Assembly (NCBI GenBank): GCA_029378245.1
Contig: JARKIF010000010.1
Span: forward strand, 248,001 to 312,000
DNA length: 64,000 bases
Direction: 5' to 3'
Source: Roridomyces roridus
Lineage: Eukaryota > Basidiomycota > Agaricomycetes > Agaricales > Mycenaceae
Every line of letters begins with the position of its first letter. Position 1 is the stretch's first letter. The notes under the pieces were generated by a model that worked only from the letters and a program-made list of their open reading frames with translations, did not search any database and was not told where the DNA came from. Of the stretch, positions 12,691-24,384 are shown piece by piece. The position numbers and the translations under genes are program-made.

Positions 12691-14666
12691 CTACCACCCC
12701 TCCTCCGAATCCGAACCTCCTTGTCCATGTCCATATCCACCCTGGTTATCCGAGCCCGAGCCGTCAAAATCCTCGAATCGCACATGCCCCCCGTCCGCAT
12801 TCGAATCTTCGTCGCTGAAGCTGGTGGAAGGTCGGAATGGGGCAAATGGGACGGTTGTTCGCTTACTCTCCGTACTCCGGTCCATGCCCTCTACCTTCAT
12901 CTTCATCCTCCTCCTCGTTGTCGTCCTGGTCTTCGCTGCTTTCGTCCTGCAACCTTGAGCGCCTGCTGCCATTGTAAGTCGTTTCATGCGATCAGAAGTA
13001 AATGTACATACCTAGGTGGAGGAGGCACAACGTCGTCATCTGTATCATCGTCGCTCACAACGATAACTGGGTTGGCTCTACAACATAAATTAGCCAAGCA
13101 GTGCGAAAAGAGCAGAACTTACTCTGGAACAGATACAGGGTTTGCGCGTCGGACTCGGCTATACAGAACTTCAGTATCCTCAGACAAGAGAATATCGACA
13201 AAACTCACGACCGAGGGCGATTGTCTTGATCAGAGTCTTCATCATCCGAGCTTATAAGCGAGATAGGCGCCCGACGCCGAGGCGGAGCGAGGCTGCGACG
13301 GGGCTGAGATTCAGACTCCGAGTCGGAATCTATCTCGATGATTGCAGCGGCTTGGTGCTCCTCTTCCTCGTCGCCATCATCAATAAAGCTGTCGGTCCCG
13401 TCCTCCTCGTGATGGTGAAAGCCAAGCTCCTCGTCTTCGTCTTCATCACTGCCGCCCACCCACAGAGGATGTGCGAACATATCAAAGTCAAAGTCGGCCG
13501 CATGGTGTATGTGAGAGAAGTGTGGGAGGAACATGGGTCCATCGCCCTCATCGCTGTCGTCCTCGTCAAAGTCGAACATGTTTTCCTCCTCGGTCTGGTG
13601 TCCCGGATACACCCTCTGGCACGAAGTGCACACACCGTCCCAGATTTCGTGGTTGCAATCCAAACAACGGTACACTCCGCCATCCTCCGCGTCCAGCATG
13701 CCCATGTCCTGGATATCGTCGCCGTGCGTGCCTGGTGGGTGAAACATGGGGTGTTGGTGGGGATAACGGAAAATGTTGTACCAAGGATCCCGTGGATTCG
13801 CGTCCTCGTGCTGCGGCGGACCGGGGAGTGCAGGTGCAGGGGGCGGCTCAGTCGACAAGTCGCTGCTCGCCAAACCACTCTTCAAAAAAGCGACGACCAT
13901 CTCCTTGATACTCCAAACCTCCACCGGCCGCTGCTTGATGGTCGCACGACAATTGGGACATGTCTTCTTTCGCAGTAGCCCAAAGTGGTTTTCTTCAGGC
14001 TCACGTGTAAACCACGAGACGAGGCAGTTGTAGCAAGCGACATGACCGCAGGGCGTCAAGGCGTAGGGTTTGTGAAGGAGGTCCAGGCAGATCTGGCAAA
14101 TGAGAGCGTTACTGAAGTTTGCCAAAGTCGATTCGTGTTTTTTGAGTAGCTGGAAAGATTTGAGCAATATTCATGAATGAACAAAGAAACTCACGGCAGA
14201 CTGAGCACTCAGTTCCTCTTTGAGCCTGGCAATGGTCGCGAGCGAGGACTCGGGCTCGACAATTTGAGACACCGAAGAATCGGCATCCGTTTGTCGAGTC
14301 TCTGGCTCGACCTGAAGGACTTGCTCCGGTGAGGCTGGAGGCGCCGACATGGCTTTCCTCTTTCCCTTTCCGGTGCTCTAGATGAGAGGTTAGCGATACT
14401 CAGGTAGAATGGGCGTTCCGCACCGCCGGGGTCATGGCAGACAAAGCCAAGGTGCCACCCGTAGCAACGACGGGGAGCTTCTTCTTCCTCCTCCTTCGCT
14501 TCTTCTTATCCTTTGATTGTGGGGTGTTTTCCGACGCGGTGAGTTTGGTTTTCTTGGAGTCGGGAAGACTGTCAGAGTCGAGATCCTCGGACAAGGCTCT
14601 CTTGAGAGAGTTTGCGGGATTGAGAACGGTGAGAGCGTGGCTGGGTGTGGTTTGGCGCGTAGCCAT
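12691..14666 (-). CDS. RING-finger protein, acidic tail
   Basis: A likely E3 ubiquitin ligase. Exon 1 (14666-14424) has a Lys/Arg block (KDKKKRRRRKKK) fit for nuclear import. Exon 2 is 14377-14195. Exon 3, from 14149, holds a C3HC4 RING: CQICLD, CGHVACYNC and CPNC in the right order. A second pair of CxxC motifs follows (CLDCNHEIWDGVCTSC). The remainder is strongly acidic (EEENMFDFDEDDSDEGDG, SDSESES, DDEDSDQD), and further small exons end in a Gly/Ser/Glu tail with stop at 12691. The N-terminal coiled stretch and acidic tail recall chromatin-linked RING proteins, but the substrate cannot be told. It is transcribed divergently from the transporter, 96 bp away. Confidence 0.8.
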
Positions 14667-14762
14667 GGAAGTGTAGATGGCGATAAAGAAGATGGGTCTC
14701 GGGTGCAGGTCAAGAACAAAAGCAGCGTGTCACTGTTTGTTGTCGCGTTCGATCCAACACCG
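14667..14762. promoter_or_regulatory. 96 bp divergent promoter
   Basis: Only 96 bases separate the ATG of the RING gene (minus) from the chosen ATG of the TPT-family transporter (plus). No TATA box is evident. The two 5' leaders must be very short or overlap. Confidence 0.45.
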
Positions 14763-16145
14763 ATGTCCACTGCTCGCCATTGCCCCAAGAAGCCTCTCCT
14801 GCCCACAGGCCTCGACCTGGCCTCCAACGCCACCATCCATTCCTTCAAAATCCCACCCCAGCGCTTGAATTTAAAGTCCAACAAGGAAAACTACACCCCG
14901 AATGTCAGCTGGCATCCCGCAACCACCCGAAGGCGGCCCTCGCTCTTGCAGCAGCGAGCATACCACCATGAGCCATACCCTCCAGCTTTCAGCTCGAATA
15001 GTGCCATCGCCACGTCACCGATAGAACTGCGCCTCCCTCCTTGCACGCCCAAGACCGCGCCATCACACTGTTCCGTGCAGCTCCCAGAATCCCCCGCGTT
15101 TTGGCTGGCCATGTATTTCTGTTTCAATCTAGGCCTCACCTTGTACAACAAAGGCGTCCTTCTCCACTTCCCGTTCCCATACACCCTATCCGCTCTACAC
15201 GCTCTTTTCGGGACCATCGGCGGCTCCTTGCTGGTCAAATACAGATGTTTCGTTCCCTCGCGACCGAGCCCTCAGAAGGTGGCGATTCTGTTGGCGTTCA
15301 GTCTGCTTTACGCTCTCAACATCGCCGTGAGCAATGTGTCCCTCCAGCTTGTCACGGTTCCGGTATGTCTGCGACCATGTTGCAGGAACAACTACTAACC
15401 CACCAACAGTTTCACCAAGTTGTCCGCGCCGCAACCCCGATATTCACCATCTTCTTCTCCGGCCTCCTCCTCGACTCCCACAGCAGCCGCGCCCGGAAGA
15501 TCTCACTCATACCGGTCGTTGCTGGAGTTGGTTTCGCGTACGTCTAGCCAATGTCCAATGTATTTGGTACTGAGCCCCTTCCAGCACCTTCGGAGACTAC
15601 TACTTCACCTTTGCTGGATTCCTCCTCACGCTCTTTGGCACAGTGCTAGCAGCGCTTAAAACCATATTCACGAACCTCGTCCAAGCCCGCAAAGCCAAGC
15701 CCCATGCGGCGCTCTTCAACAACCCCCTCGAGCTCCTCTACTTTCTCTCGCCGCTTGCGTTTATCCAGTGTGCCCTCATGGCGTACCTCACGGGCGAATT
15801 GGCGCTGGTCAGGCACTGCTCGATGACGGGTTTCGAGATTCTTGCGCTGCTGGTGAATGGGTGTTTTGCCTTTGGCTTGAATATAGTCAGCTTTGGTGCA
15901 AATAGGCGTGTTGGTGCCCTTGGCATGACGGTTGCTGGTGCGTTTCTTTCCTCCCAGTCATATTGCACCGAATGACGGTCTTGACAGCGAACGTGAAGCA
16001 AGTGTTGACGGTCGTATGCGCGGTCGTGATATTCGATCTCACGATCACGCCGCTCAATGGGCTGGGCATCGGGCTCACGCTGGTGGGCGGTGCGTGGTAC
16101 GCCTTGATTGAGCTGGGGGAGAAGCAGCGGGCGCGGAATGCCTAG
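14763..16145 (+). CDS. TPT/nucleotide-sugar transporter-like protein
   Basis: A 412-residue multi-pass membrane transporter of the drug/metabolite superfamily, TPT branch. Exons are 14763-15362, 15410-15537, 15585-15937 and 15988-16145. A soluble N-terminus of about 115 residues leads into the first helix, FWLAMYFCFNLGLTLYNKGVL; the LYNK motif is characteristic of this group. Later family features are HALFGTIGGSLLVKY, LLYALNIAVSNVSLQLVTVPFHQVVRA across the first intron, and the FAGFLLTLFGTVLAALKTI repeat half. The C-terminus ends GLTLVGGAWYALIEL and a charged tail, normally cytosolic. Such carriers sit in the Golgi or ER and exchange nucleotide sugars or phosphorylated sugars; the substrate is not predictable. 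An in-frame ATG-less extension exists upstream, so the start is the first in-frame ATG after the RING gene. Confidence 0.85.
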
Positions 16146-16289
16146 GTTTACTATATCTTGATCTTGCACGCTCACGGACGATGATAGATACCACACCACA
16201 TGACTATTGCTTGTATCGCTACAAACTACTCAAACTGTACTATCCCACTCGCAATTGACGTATTCTCGCTGATGATCTTCGCAACGGCG

Positions 16290-16679
16290 CTACTTTTTCG
16301 GGCATTCGCCCATGGTCCGGTTCTTGGGACAACCGCTGAGGGTGCCTTGTTGCTCGTCGAGTTTGCTTATTCCCTGTAAGGCGTTAATGATGATGCATTT
16401 CAATCTGCAGCAAGTCGACTCACCTCGTAGGGCTCGAGGTAGATGCAAAACCCCTCGCCTTTGCTCGCCTCGTCCCGATATCTGCAGTACGGTGAGCGGT
16501 TTGATTCGCAGAACGGAAAGGACTGTGACGAACCCGCAGAACGTCGTTTTCTCATCGGGTTCCATGATTATGAGGGAGTAGGGAGAGATCTTTTTGAGGC
16601 ATTGTGCGCATTGGGCTTGGTGGGCGTGCACTGAGGTTAGGGTCGCTGAGAGGAAGAGGAGGATGGTCGAGGTGCGCAT
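16290..16679 (-). CDS. Small secreted cysteine-rich protein
   Basis: The spliced product is 95 residues in three exons, with introns of about 50 nt. The start at 16679 is preferred over an upstream in-frame ATG at 16718 because it puts a clean signal peptide first: MRTSTILLFLSATLTSVHA. The mature part would hold six cysteines (at about residues 24, 27, 48, 61, 83 and 92), an even number suited to three disulfides, and ends CPKK. It fits the loose class of small secreted proteins of fungi, some of which act on hosts or hyphal surfaces. No specific family is recognised. Confidence 0.6.
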   Translation of the reverse strand: MRTSTILLFLSATLTSVHAHQAQCAQCLKKISPYSLIIMEPDEKTTFCGFVTVLSVLRIKPLTVLQISGRGEQRRGVLHLPRALRGESTCCRLKCIIINALQGISKLDEQQGTLSGCPKNRTMGECPKK

Positions 16680-16719
16680 GATGATGGGGATTTGAGTTGT
16701 GGGTCGAGGGCGGGGCATT

Positions 16720-17034
16720 TATACGTCCACTGTGGGCGAGAGAAGGGCCTGGACCTGTGGAGTCGAGTGTACGTGGAATTGATTCCTTCGTTTACATCGC
16801 AGGTTGCTACTTACGCAGATTCAGAAGACAGGTGGGCCTCGGGGCATTTTGAGAACCCCAGCTCTCAAATAAGCTCTCGTCTTCTTCTTCTTCTCGGCCG
16901 TGGATCGACCCAGAGTTGATCAACGAGGCCTGCGTTTCTCTGGAGGAGGACGTTAACTCAGTGGCTTGATCCACAGGACTGGAATCGAGGCGGATTTCCG
17001 AATTCGAATTTCTCGTCCAGTAGCCAAGCAGAAA
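16720..17034. other. Intergenic
   Basis: No supported gene. This stretch separates the secreted-protein gene from the start of the first ATPase/family-A repeat unit. Confidence 0.4.
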
Positions 17035-17220
17035 AGTCCAAGGAGCAGGATATAGATGCGACGAGCTCGCAGGGCATGGAACGTTTCGGAACGGGAGCTC
17101 GAGTACGCGGAAGTCGTTGGGTGTAAGCTGGTTTCGTTTCTACACCCATCAAGCGGTATGCGATGCGGGAGGTTGTAGCAGAGTATGAGGACAGGCAGTC
17201 TGTATCCGAGTACGCGTAGT
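17035..17220 (+). pseudogene. Relic of P-loop ATPase C-terminus, copy 1
   Basis: Nucleotide sequence closely matches the end of the ATPase gene at 32771-32960, but several one-base indels break the frame. Recognisable words include GAGCTCGAGTACGCGGAAGT and the run for REVVAEYEDRQSVSEYA. It is followed on the same strand, about 200 bp on, by family-A gene A1, the order also seen at the intact locus. Confidence 0.7.
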
Positions 17221-17426
17221 TCATGGAAACTGTCTGCGAAAGACGCGCGTCGAGGGCGGGAAGGGTTGATGACGCCATGACGCGGCAATTTATTTATGGG
17301 CCAAACACTATCTTCAGCTTGGCCAGAGCCATTATCCTGCGATTCGTGCTCAGCGCTCAGTGCTTGATTCTCTATCCCGCCCGCCTGTATCTATCTCTCT
17401 CGTCCCCAATTTCCTCGCTGTCACCT

Positions 17427-18438
17427 ATGGACCCCGTTGTACCCGCTGGAAATCAGGAAGCCGCCCCCTCGAAGAGCGTAAAAGAAATCGTCGACAAGGC
17501 GTTCTCGGAGACTCTGCACGACACTCGCTCGTTACACATTCCTTTACGACCTCTCGCTCCACTCGCCCTGGTAGAAGACGACGACGCGTGCAGGGACATG
17601 ATGCGCGCATCCAAATGGTGCTTGCTGTCGGCCTCGGAGGAATTGTTGCAGGGCAGGAAAGGCCTTCTCAAAGGATCCCAGACGGTACGTGGAGCGCGTG
17701 CCTGAGAAGAATGTCTGCTGATTGTCCAATCTAGTCGATACAGGAGGCCTTACTGTCACCACCAACAATGTTGTTCCTCCTGAAAGACGTGGCGAGGCTG
17801 GATATTGAGGATTCTCCCGATGTTGTACAGCAATCGTTCTTTTTCCTGGTGGCTCGACTGCGTGTCTCCCTTGGTGCATTGGGTTTTCAGCGATGGTTCT
17901 GTCGGATGTTCGGCCACGCCATTGAGGCCGCCATTACCGCCCTCCGCGATGCCGAAAACAGGACCGATGAGCAGGCACAACCGACCTTCTCCCGATGTTC
18001 GTGTCCGCTTTGCCCTCTTCCTTGTATGCTTGGCTCAACGCGTCGTTCCAGCTTGGACTATATTTCTGCGTCTCGTGGCATTGCATGAAGAAAGGCTCTC
18101 CCAGGTGAATATCTGCCGTTTCTATCTGCCGTTTCGCGGCGCGTCATAACTGAAACGTGATTTAGCATATCAAACGGATACCAGGCGGCTGGTGGACGCC
18201 CACGAACTGCCGGCCTCTCTCGCCGCCCTCGTCACCCCTCCTCCCGCCGTCGCCGCTGTTGTTGCCGGGTGCTTGGCCTGAGAACCCCGTGGTGCAAGCC
18301 CCGGCGACGCCCAGAGTTCAGAGGAGGGCGACACTCGGTCCTGTTAGGAATTCAGGCGAGTACAAGCGCTACCGCTCTGTCCAGACCTTTCGTCCAGTTC
18401 GCCACTTTTCACCCATGAACCAGCCCCCCATTTGGTGA
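17427..18438 (+). CDS. Family-A protein A1
   Basis: Unrecognised protein of a family found six times in this window. Exon 1 starts MDPVVPAGNQEAAPSKS and ends LLKGSQT at a GTACGT donor (17695). Exon 2 starts at 17735 and reads IQEALLSPPTMLFLLKDVARL, then the family core FFFLVARLRVSLGALGFQRWF and HAIEAAITALRDAE. After this the next conserved piece, DVRVRFALFLVCLAQRVVPAW, is one base out of frame, so there is either a frameshift or an unseen intron near 17990. A last exon from about 18180 ends PMNQPPIW at 18438, rich in Pro. Helix-rich, no signal peptide, no known domain. The neighbours (ATPase relic upstream, R1 then C downstream) repeat at other loci. Confidence 0.5.
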
Positions 18439-18614
18439 CCGTCCGGCGTCCATCTCCGTCTCTTTTTTCATTCTACATATTTCATGGACCTTACTACGCA
18501 ATGTAACACAGCATACACTACACTACTATTGTACACCACAATGATGCAAGCGAAATTCGAAAGGAATAAAATCCACAAAAAAGATGCCCCGGGACTGAAG
18601 AGGCTTGCGCGGGA

Positions 18615-18905
18615 GGCGCGGTGCTCCGAAGAGCGGTAGACCTCATAAGAGGGTTCGCAAAGGTACGTGTGGTGTGGACGCTCCACCATATTCCCCGCTA
18701 AGCGCGCACGAAGCGGGCATCCACCAAATATTTGGTATAAGCTTGGAGAGGTCGTCAATTGAATTATGTACCTTGTCTGGTGTACCGGTTAGCGTCAATT
18801 TTGCGGTTTTTCATGCCACTGTCCTTTCGCGAACCGTGGTGGCAACGGGAGACCTGCAAAGCGTGATGGAGCCCGAATTGGCAGGTCGGCTGCCAAATGG
18901 AACTG
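18615..18905 (+). repeat. Dispersed repeat R1, copy 2
   Basis: Same marks as the other R1 copies: a decayed GTGCTCCGAAGAGCG start, CACGAAGCGGGCATCC, CCAAATATTTGGTATAAG, AATTGAATTATGTACCTTG, GTCTGGTGTACCGGTTAGCG, and the terminal pair GGCAGGTCGGCTGCCAAAT. It follows family-A gene A1 in the same orientation. Confidence 0.7.
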
Positions 18906-19164
18906 GGTCTACACTTGACCACAACAATCGCGCTCAGCGCTGCCTCTAACGTTGCAACACTTTCAACCCGAACAAGCTCCAGATCGCCTCCCGAATGGAT
19001 TTTCGACGTTTTTCAAGTCGAACAAGGGTTACTTGGATCAGGCAGGTACCCTGTAGTCGTCGAACGCGCTGAAAGTGGACTCGAACCGTCGTCGTTTTTG
19101 AGCTACCCGCGTGGCTTCCGGGCCCTCACTCACACACTCGGGATTTTCAAATCTACACCCCAAC

Positions 19165-20305
19165 CTCTTCGAGCCCTCGTTGCGCCAGCCAATGCCCTTT
19201 TCGCTTTTCCTTTGTTTCCGGTCCCATCTCGGGGACGCCCAGTCAGATCTCTTTGGCGCCTTCCAGTCGTTATCCGCCGATTGCAATCGCATCAGGAACG
19301 CGGCGGGTGACTGATGTGGTGGGTCCACAGTATAAAAGCCGTCCTTGGGCTCACGAGACACCAATAGCTCTTGTCCTCCTACCACCACCTTCTCTCTCCT
19401 TGAAAGAAGGTATCTGACTGATCGCTTCTTATCCACGTAGGCTTCTTCGTCGTCTCACCGTGCTCGGTGGCCTCATCCTCCTTGTAGAACCGTCGTCGTT
19501 GTGGACCCACACATGGAGCTGACCATTGTCTGACCATCGCTGGCCACGTCGAGAGGTACTCCCACATCTTCTTGTGCTACCTTGCTGTTGCTGATCACAC
19601 AAAGGCCTGCTGCGTCGTTGGGACCCACAAATGCATCGATGATCTTTCGCCATCGAGGTCTCTTCCACTCGCCTCTCAATGGACCCACACGTCGCCCGAT
19701 ATCCTCGGTCATCGTTGGCTTGGCTCCAAGGTACTTGAACCGCCTCAAGTCTTCTCAAGATATCCGTGCCCATTGCTCCTCGTCTCGGACCCACGTTCCG
19801 ATGAGACCTCTCGATTGTCGTGCATCACCAATGTAGGTCCTCCTTCGCCACGAACTATTCGTAGCTAACATCCACCCAGGCCCTATTGGTCCTCACTCCC
19901 TCGTCGACATGCCCCACCCTCAAACCCGTCTTATCCTCAAGAAATATCTCGGTCAAGACATATCTTCGAGCCGTCCTGCCTGTTGCGCAGCAAATGTTCT
20001 CCTGGCGTTGCCGCCCTACACGGGTGAATGCCTATTGGACACATGCTACACGAGGGCACGCATAGATGTACTCTCGCGGCGTTGCCACCCTATATGGGTG
20101 AATGCTGCCTGGTCGACGCGCATGCTGCGAGATGACGCGATATCCGAGACGAAGATCATGAGGCGTCCAATCGGTGGAACCAGGAGTGGGTCTTCTTTGG
20201 GTGGTCGACGCAAGAATTTCTCTCTGGGAGTACGTGCTCTCCCCTCACTCACTTCCCGTCTGATGTCTCGACAGATTGTTCTTGGATTATATTACTCGTA
20301 TAGAC
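19165..20305 (+). repeat. Dispersed repeat C, copy 1
   Basis: A ~1.1 kb repeat seen in full three times. It opens with a block ending TTTGGCGCCTTCCAGTCG and continues with a TATA-like TATAAAAG at 19331-19338. The middle is rich in the word GGACCCAC. Near the end is a pair of direct copies of GTTGCCNCCCTANANGGGTG, about 72 bp apart. No reverse transcriptase or transposase frame is inside. Class unknown; an LTR-like or promoter-bearing non-autonomous element is possible. Confidence 0.65.
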
Positions 20306-21348
20306 ATATGTTATGGACGGGAAGCTTTAAACCAACCTCCTTCGTTCGGATGAATCCAAGATGAACCTCATCTCAAAAAGCGGAAAAAAAAAGGAATTGC
20401 AGGTGGGCGCGCACCGAAGAGCTGCTGACTTTAAGCGGCGAGGACCCGCAGTTTCGTGTAATCCGTCGATTCCAAGAGGGCCTTCGAGGAGCGAAACGTG
20501 TCCGGACGTGTTAGGAGGAAAAGCCTGGAAAACGCACCCAATAAACATCCTCCATTTAGCACTTTTTGCGGTGGCTCTCTGCAATATTGGGACGCTTCTG
20601 AGGAAGATGATTGGATTAAAAGGATGACCCAGCGGTCGTCATCCTTGACTGCGAGCCAAAAAAAAAAAATGGGAAACGAAACCGTGTTCACCGGTTAGAA
20701 CGGTGTCGTGCGCAGGACACGAGAGCCACAGCTTGAGTGATTTCGAGAATCGAGAAGTCAGTGTCGTGAGCCTGCATGAGCGTCGGTGTCATGCCTCGGT
20801 CAACAAAGTTGTTGCCACCGAGACGTCTTCCTGTTAGCCCAGCTTCGAGGAGCTCGAGTCTCAAGAGCAGCGCGTCGACTCGGAGTGGTTGAAAATACAA
20901 CGGGATCAGGTACATCTTGGATGGAAGAAAAAATCTGTTCCGACTCGTGCCTTGAGGAAATAAAAAGTGACCGCTCTCAGACCCACAGATCTACCAAGTA
21001 GTACTTGAAGGATCATCGGTTGGCTGCTTCCTTGACGGTTCGAACCTGGGTTCGAACCCACCGCTCCCTGAAAGGCACGGTGTCAGTCAGTTGAGGGCTG
21101 AACAAGATGCCCGCTGAGCCAAGGAAGCATGTTAATCGACCACATGATCCAGAGTATCTGTTGACCTCCTCGTACAGAAATATGCGTCCAGCTGGCAGTG
21201 CTGACGCTGTTTTCGGCCAGCGATCTTTGATTGACAGATTCTGTCAAGCAGATAAGCGACACGGTCCAGGCCTCTACTCAGGAAAGATTTGTTAATGGAA
21301 GACCAGTGGATAGGCGACAAGAGTTGTGCGTGAGCAGAATCAAAGCCG
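20306..21348. other. Intergenic centre of inverted repeat, left part
   Basis: No convincing coding frame. A poly-A tract lies at about 20660. A tRNA-like stretch is listed separately at 21025-21128. Confidence 0.4.
21025..21128 (-). repeat. tRNA-like sequence, probably SINE-type
   Basis: Read on the minus strand it begins GCTTCCTTGGCTCAG, with an A-box-like TGGCTCAGCGG, and carries B-box-like GGGTTCGAACCC twice in a row. It closes with AGGAAGC, which pairs perfectly over 7 bases with the first 7. At 104 nt, with no clean anticodon arm, it is more likely a tRNA-derived repeat or pseudogene than a working tRNA. Confidence 0.35.
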
Positions 21349-23162
21349 ATGATTGCGATGATCTCGTATCAAGTGTTTGTTGGGACAAGCAACGCGTGGC
21401 CTTTCTCCTCCAAGTCCCTCACCTCGCCCTCCTTCCCGCCCATTTCCTCCGATCCCTACTCGGCGCTACCACCCATGAATCTACCACGGAAATGCACCGA
21501 AAGCCAATACACCCAAGATCGAGTCAGGACTGAAGCACTCAAACTGTCGGCTCTCAAACTTAGCTACCCGTGGCTGCCGCCGAAAACGTGGGAGACAGCG
21601 ACGTCGCGCGTTGAAGGTGTTCAGAACAAGATCAAAGACATCGGTAAGTAGCTACATCGCGAAGGACCTGCGACTCACGCATATGTTTAGGGGAGGGTGC
21701 TGTCGTCTGCGCGTTTACGACGGCATACGTGGAGGCCACCGGCGGTCTCGATGGGGCAACTGAGAAAGGGCTTCGTACTGTATGTTTCCTCACCCAGTCT
21801 CCGCGGCTATCGTGCTCATCCTGTTCCGCAGGCTCTATTTCGCGACGTGCTCTCCGAATCCGTGTTGGAGATCGTTTTAAAAAGCATCCAGCGCAATGGT
21901 CACAAGATCGAAATGCACCCCACCGACTCGTTTCGTTCTGTTTTTTATCAATGGGCCGGGGCGATGTGGCAAGGGGTTCGCGAAGCACAACGACGCGCTC
22001 GCCGCGATCCTCCTTCCCCTCATCCAAGTCGGTGTCAAGGCACGCAACGAATATCAGTGAATCTCGGACTATCTCGTGCTCTTCTTCCCATCCCTGATCC
22101 AAGTCCAGCGGCGGAGCAGATACCTCGGCGTCGCGGACTGGCGGAGACGATAATAAAAAGCCAATGACCAGCAGTTCGTTCACACCCTCACGCCCACTTG
22201 TCCATTGCTTACTTCTATCATGCAGCAACGAGGGCACTAAAGGCCCTTGAGAAACTCGATCTGAGCCCATGATGTTGGAAGGGTGCCCTCGATACCGACG
22301 ACGAATTCGATGGCTACGGTACGGAGGAGGAGGAGGATCCGGTCGATGATGCGCAGAGGGGAGGCCGCTCCGCACAGCAGCTACCGGTCCCGGCGTCGGT
22401 GGCAGTTCCACAAAGCCAGGTATGTCCTCTCACCCGCGATTCCCGTCGCTCATTCATCTCCGTAGCCAATCACGATGAAGATTCCGAATCTCACCCATCT
22501 CAACTTTTCGAACCATCGCTCGTCCTTTGCCGGGAAGACACTTCCGGGGCAGACTGTACCATGGATGGTTCGTCGTCGTCTGAATCTGACTCCTTGCTGA
22601 CGACTCCAATGCAGGTACCATCCGCACCAAAACATGCCCACCAGTTTTTCGTCATCAAGCAGGAGACGATGGAGGAGGATACGGGGTCGTCAGACAATGA
22701 GGTATGTCGCTTGTGGCATCCGAGGCGGTAGCCAACATTCTTCATGCAGACGGTCATTAAACAAGAAGAGCCTGATGACTGGTTTCTCCTCGCTGCAGCC
22801 AAGGTATGTCTTGGAAGCTCCCCCTGCTGATGACCGATTCTCTGTCTGCAGACGCACGACTCATCCCTTCCCAAGAGCCCCGCCTCCCGCATTCCCAAAC
22901 GTCCCCGTCTAGGCCGGTACGTTGACGCCTTCACTTACATCTTGGCTCACTCATTCTCCAAAAGGTCACGCCTCCCTCCAAGGTTCCCGTGTCTCTCCAG
23001 CCCGGTCCAAGCCGTCAACCGCTGACGCCGAGGAACGTTTATCATCCGTGTATGCTCGACGTTTGCTTCCTCCTCTCATAGTGCTTACCATCCGTATACA
23101 GCACCTTCACAGTCGACCGAGTGTTCGTCCGGATGGCGGGGTGGTATAGCTTCTTGGGCTAA
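21349..23162 (+). CDS. Hypothetical multi-exon gene
   Basis: Not recognised. A chain of exons with good GT-AG junctions can be followed. The first, to about 21645, ends RVEGVQNKIKDI. The second (about 21692-21780) reads EGAVVCAFTTAYVEATGGLDG. The third starts ALFRDVLSESVLEIVLKSIQ. After about 21960 the most helical frame (KHNDALAAILLPLIQVGVKA) is displaced by one base. Later exons are acidic and carry two VIKQE sites (about 22660 and 22760), which fit the SUMO acceptor pattern psi-K-x-E. Then comes a basic block IPKRPRLG and an end at 23162. A nuclear protein is possible. The 5' half and the 3' half may be separate genes. It sits in the unique centre between inverted copies of repeat C. Confidence 0.4.
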
Positions 23163-24295
23163 GGGGGTAGAAGGGGGTGACGTATGTGCTCTTCTTCTCG
23201 TGCCCTACGCGATTTTTATGGGCTACTCGTAGGTCTTCGGTGGTCCCGCTCCCTCGTCTCGACCTGCCGGTGTGGATTACCAATTCTTTCTTTTGTGCAA
23301 TGCACTTAATATTTCACAGACCTGGCGCCTGCACTTGAGCTACGGACCACGCAAAATACGACCACTTCCTCGAACGGCCGCAAGAGGCGTCGCCCTTCTG
23401 AGGCTCTCTCCATGCGCTACTTTGCCACACTCTCTGTCCAGATCGCTCCGTCTCTAGATTCTCCTCTCTTGTCTTGGCTGCCCCTCCTGGATTCGGTTCT
23501 TCTCCTTGGTGCTGGTCATGTTTCTCTCTCTCTGCCTCTCTTCACATCCCACATTACTATACCACACATTGCATCTTGATACCTCGGCGAGATTACCACT
23601 AGACGCGTGGCTTTCCTTCAAATTGTAGACCTCAAAGTAGAGAATAGAATTGTACGTTGTACGAGCAGAACCAATGTATTTCCATTGTCACAAGAACCCT
23701 GATCAGCGCAACAGTGCTCCTCTTGTTTCCTCCCCTCACCTCGTCTCGCAATACTTGCTCCAACGAGGCAACTTGACCCACCCTCGACGCCGCCTCTCAT
23801 TGGTGTATCAGCCTTCTGTCAGAGAAAACCGTTGGGCGCGGAAACTCCACCGACTGAAGTCGGCCTTCCGTATCTCTTTCAGCAAACCTTTCCCAAGCAA
23901 ACTCGTCAATTTACCGCGGCCTTTTTTTATCGAGACAACCGGGGAGGGACAGCACATTGGTATCGATGTAGGGTGAAGTGCACGTCTGTTTCGCCAAGAG
24001 TCGTCTCGACACGTCGCGTCATGGAGAACATTCAACAATACGGATAAGAACGACCGGACACTCGAGCGGAGAATATGGAGCACATAAATGGCAAGAAGGA
24101 GTACTCGGAGAGAACGTGAAAGAAAGTCGCTCTCGTCGCTGGCTGCAAGAAACAGTGCAAGCATGAAGACGGCAAAAATTGGGAAGCGCTGAACGCCGGC
24201 GCGATGGTTTCTTCCCTGCCCCAGACTTGTCTACTCACCCACCGGGCCAAGGTAGGCTGAAGAGTCGACAAATTAAGTCTGTAACGATCGGCGGG
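23163..24295. other. Intergenic
   Basis: Short open frames only, none with a domain or a consistent splice chain. CT-rich stretches lie at 23460-23600. Confidence 0.4.
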
Positions 24296-24365
24296 TGCTC
24301 CGTCCGGGACTCGAACCCATGCACTCGTTGAAGGCGGAACCAATTTACAACTGAGCCACAGAAGC
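24296..24365 (-). repeat. tRNA-like sequence
   Basis: On the minus strand this 70 nt stretch opens GCTTCTGTGGCTCAGTTG (A-box-like) and has GGGTTCGAGTCCC (a good B box) at the right spacing, then ends CGGAGCA. The acceptor arm pairs only for the outer five bases and the anticodon arm is weak (loop CTTCAAC), so it is probably a decayed tRNA or tRNA-derived repeat. Confidence 0.4.
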
Positions 24366-24384
24366 TTGAATGCAAGTCCAAGCC

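Noticed and set aside
16718..16718. Upstream ATG of the small secreted protein
   Set aside because: Starting at 16718 would bury the signal peptide behind 13 Pro/Arg/Thr-rich residues; 16679 gives a normal secretion signal.
21632..22411. Long minus-strand open frame of 259 codons
   Set aside because: No domain or splice support; the plus strand has a better exon chain through the same bases, so it is treated as a shadow.
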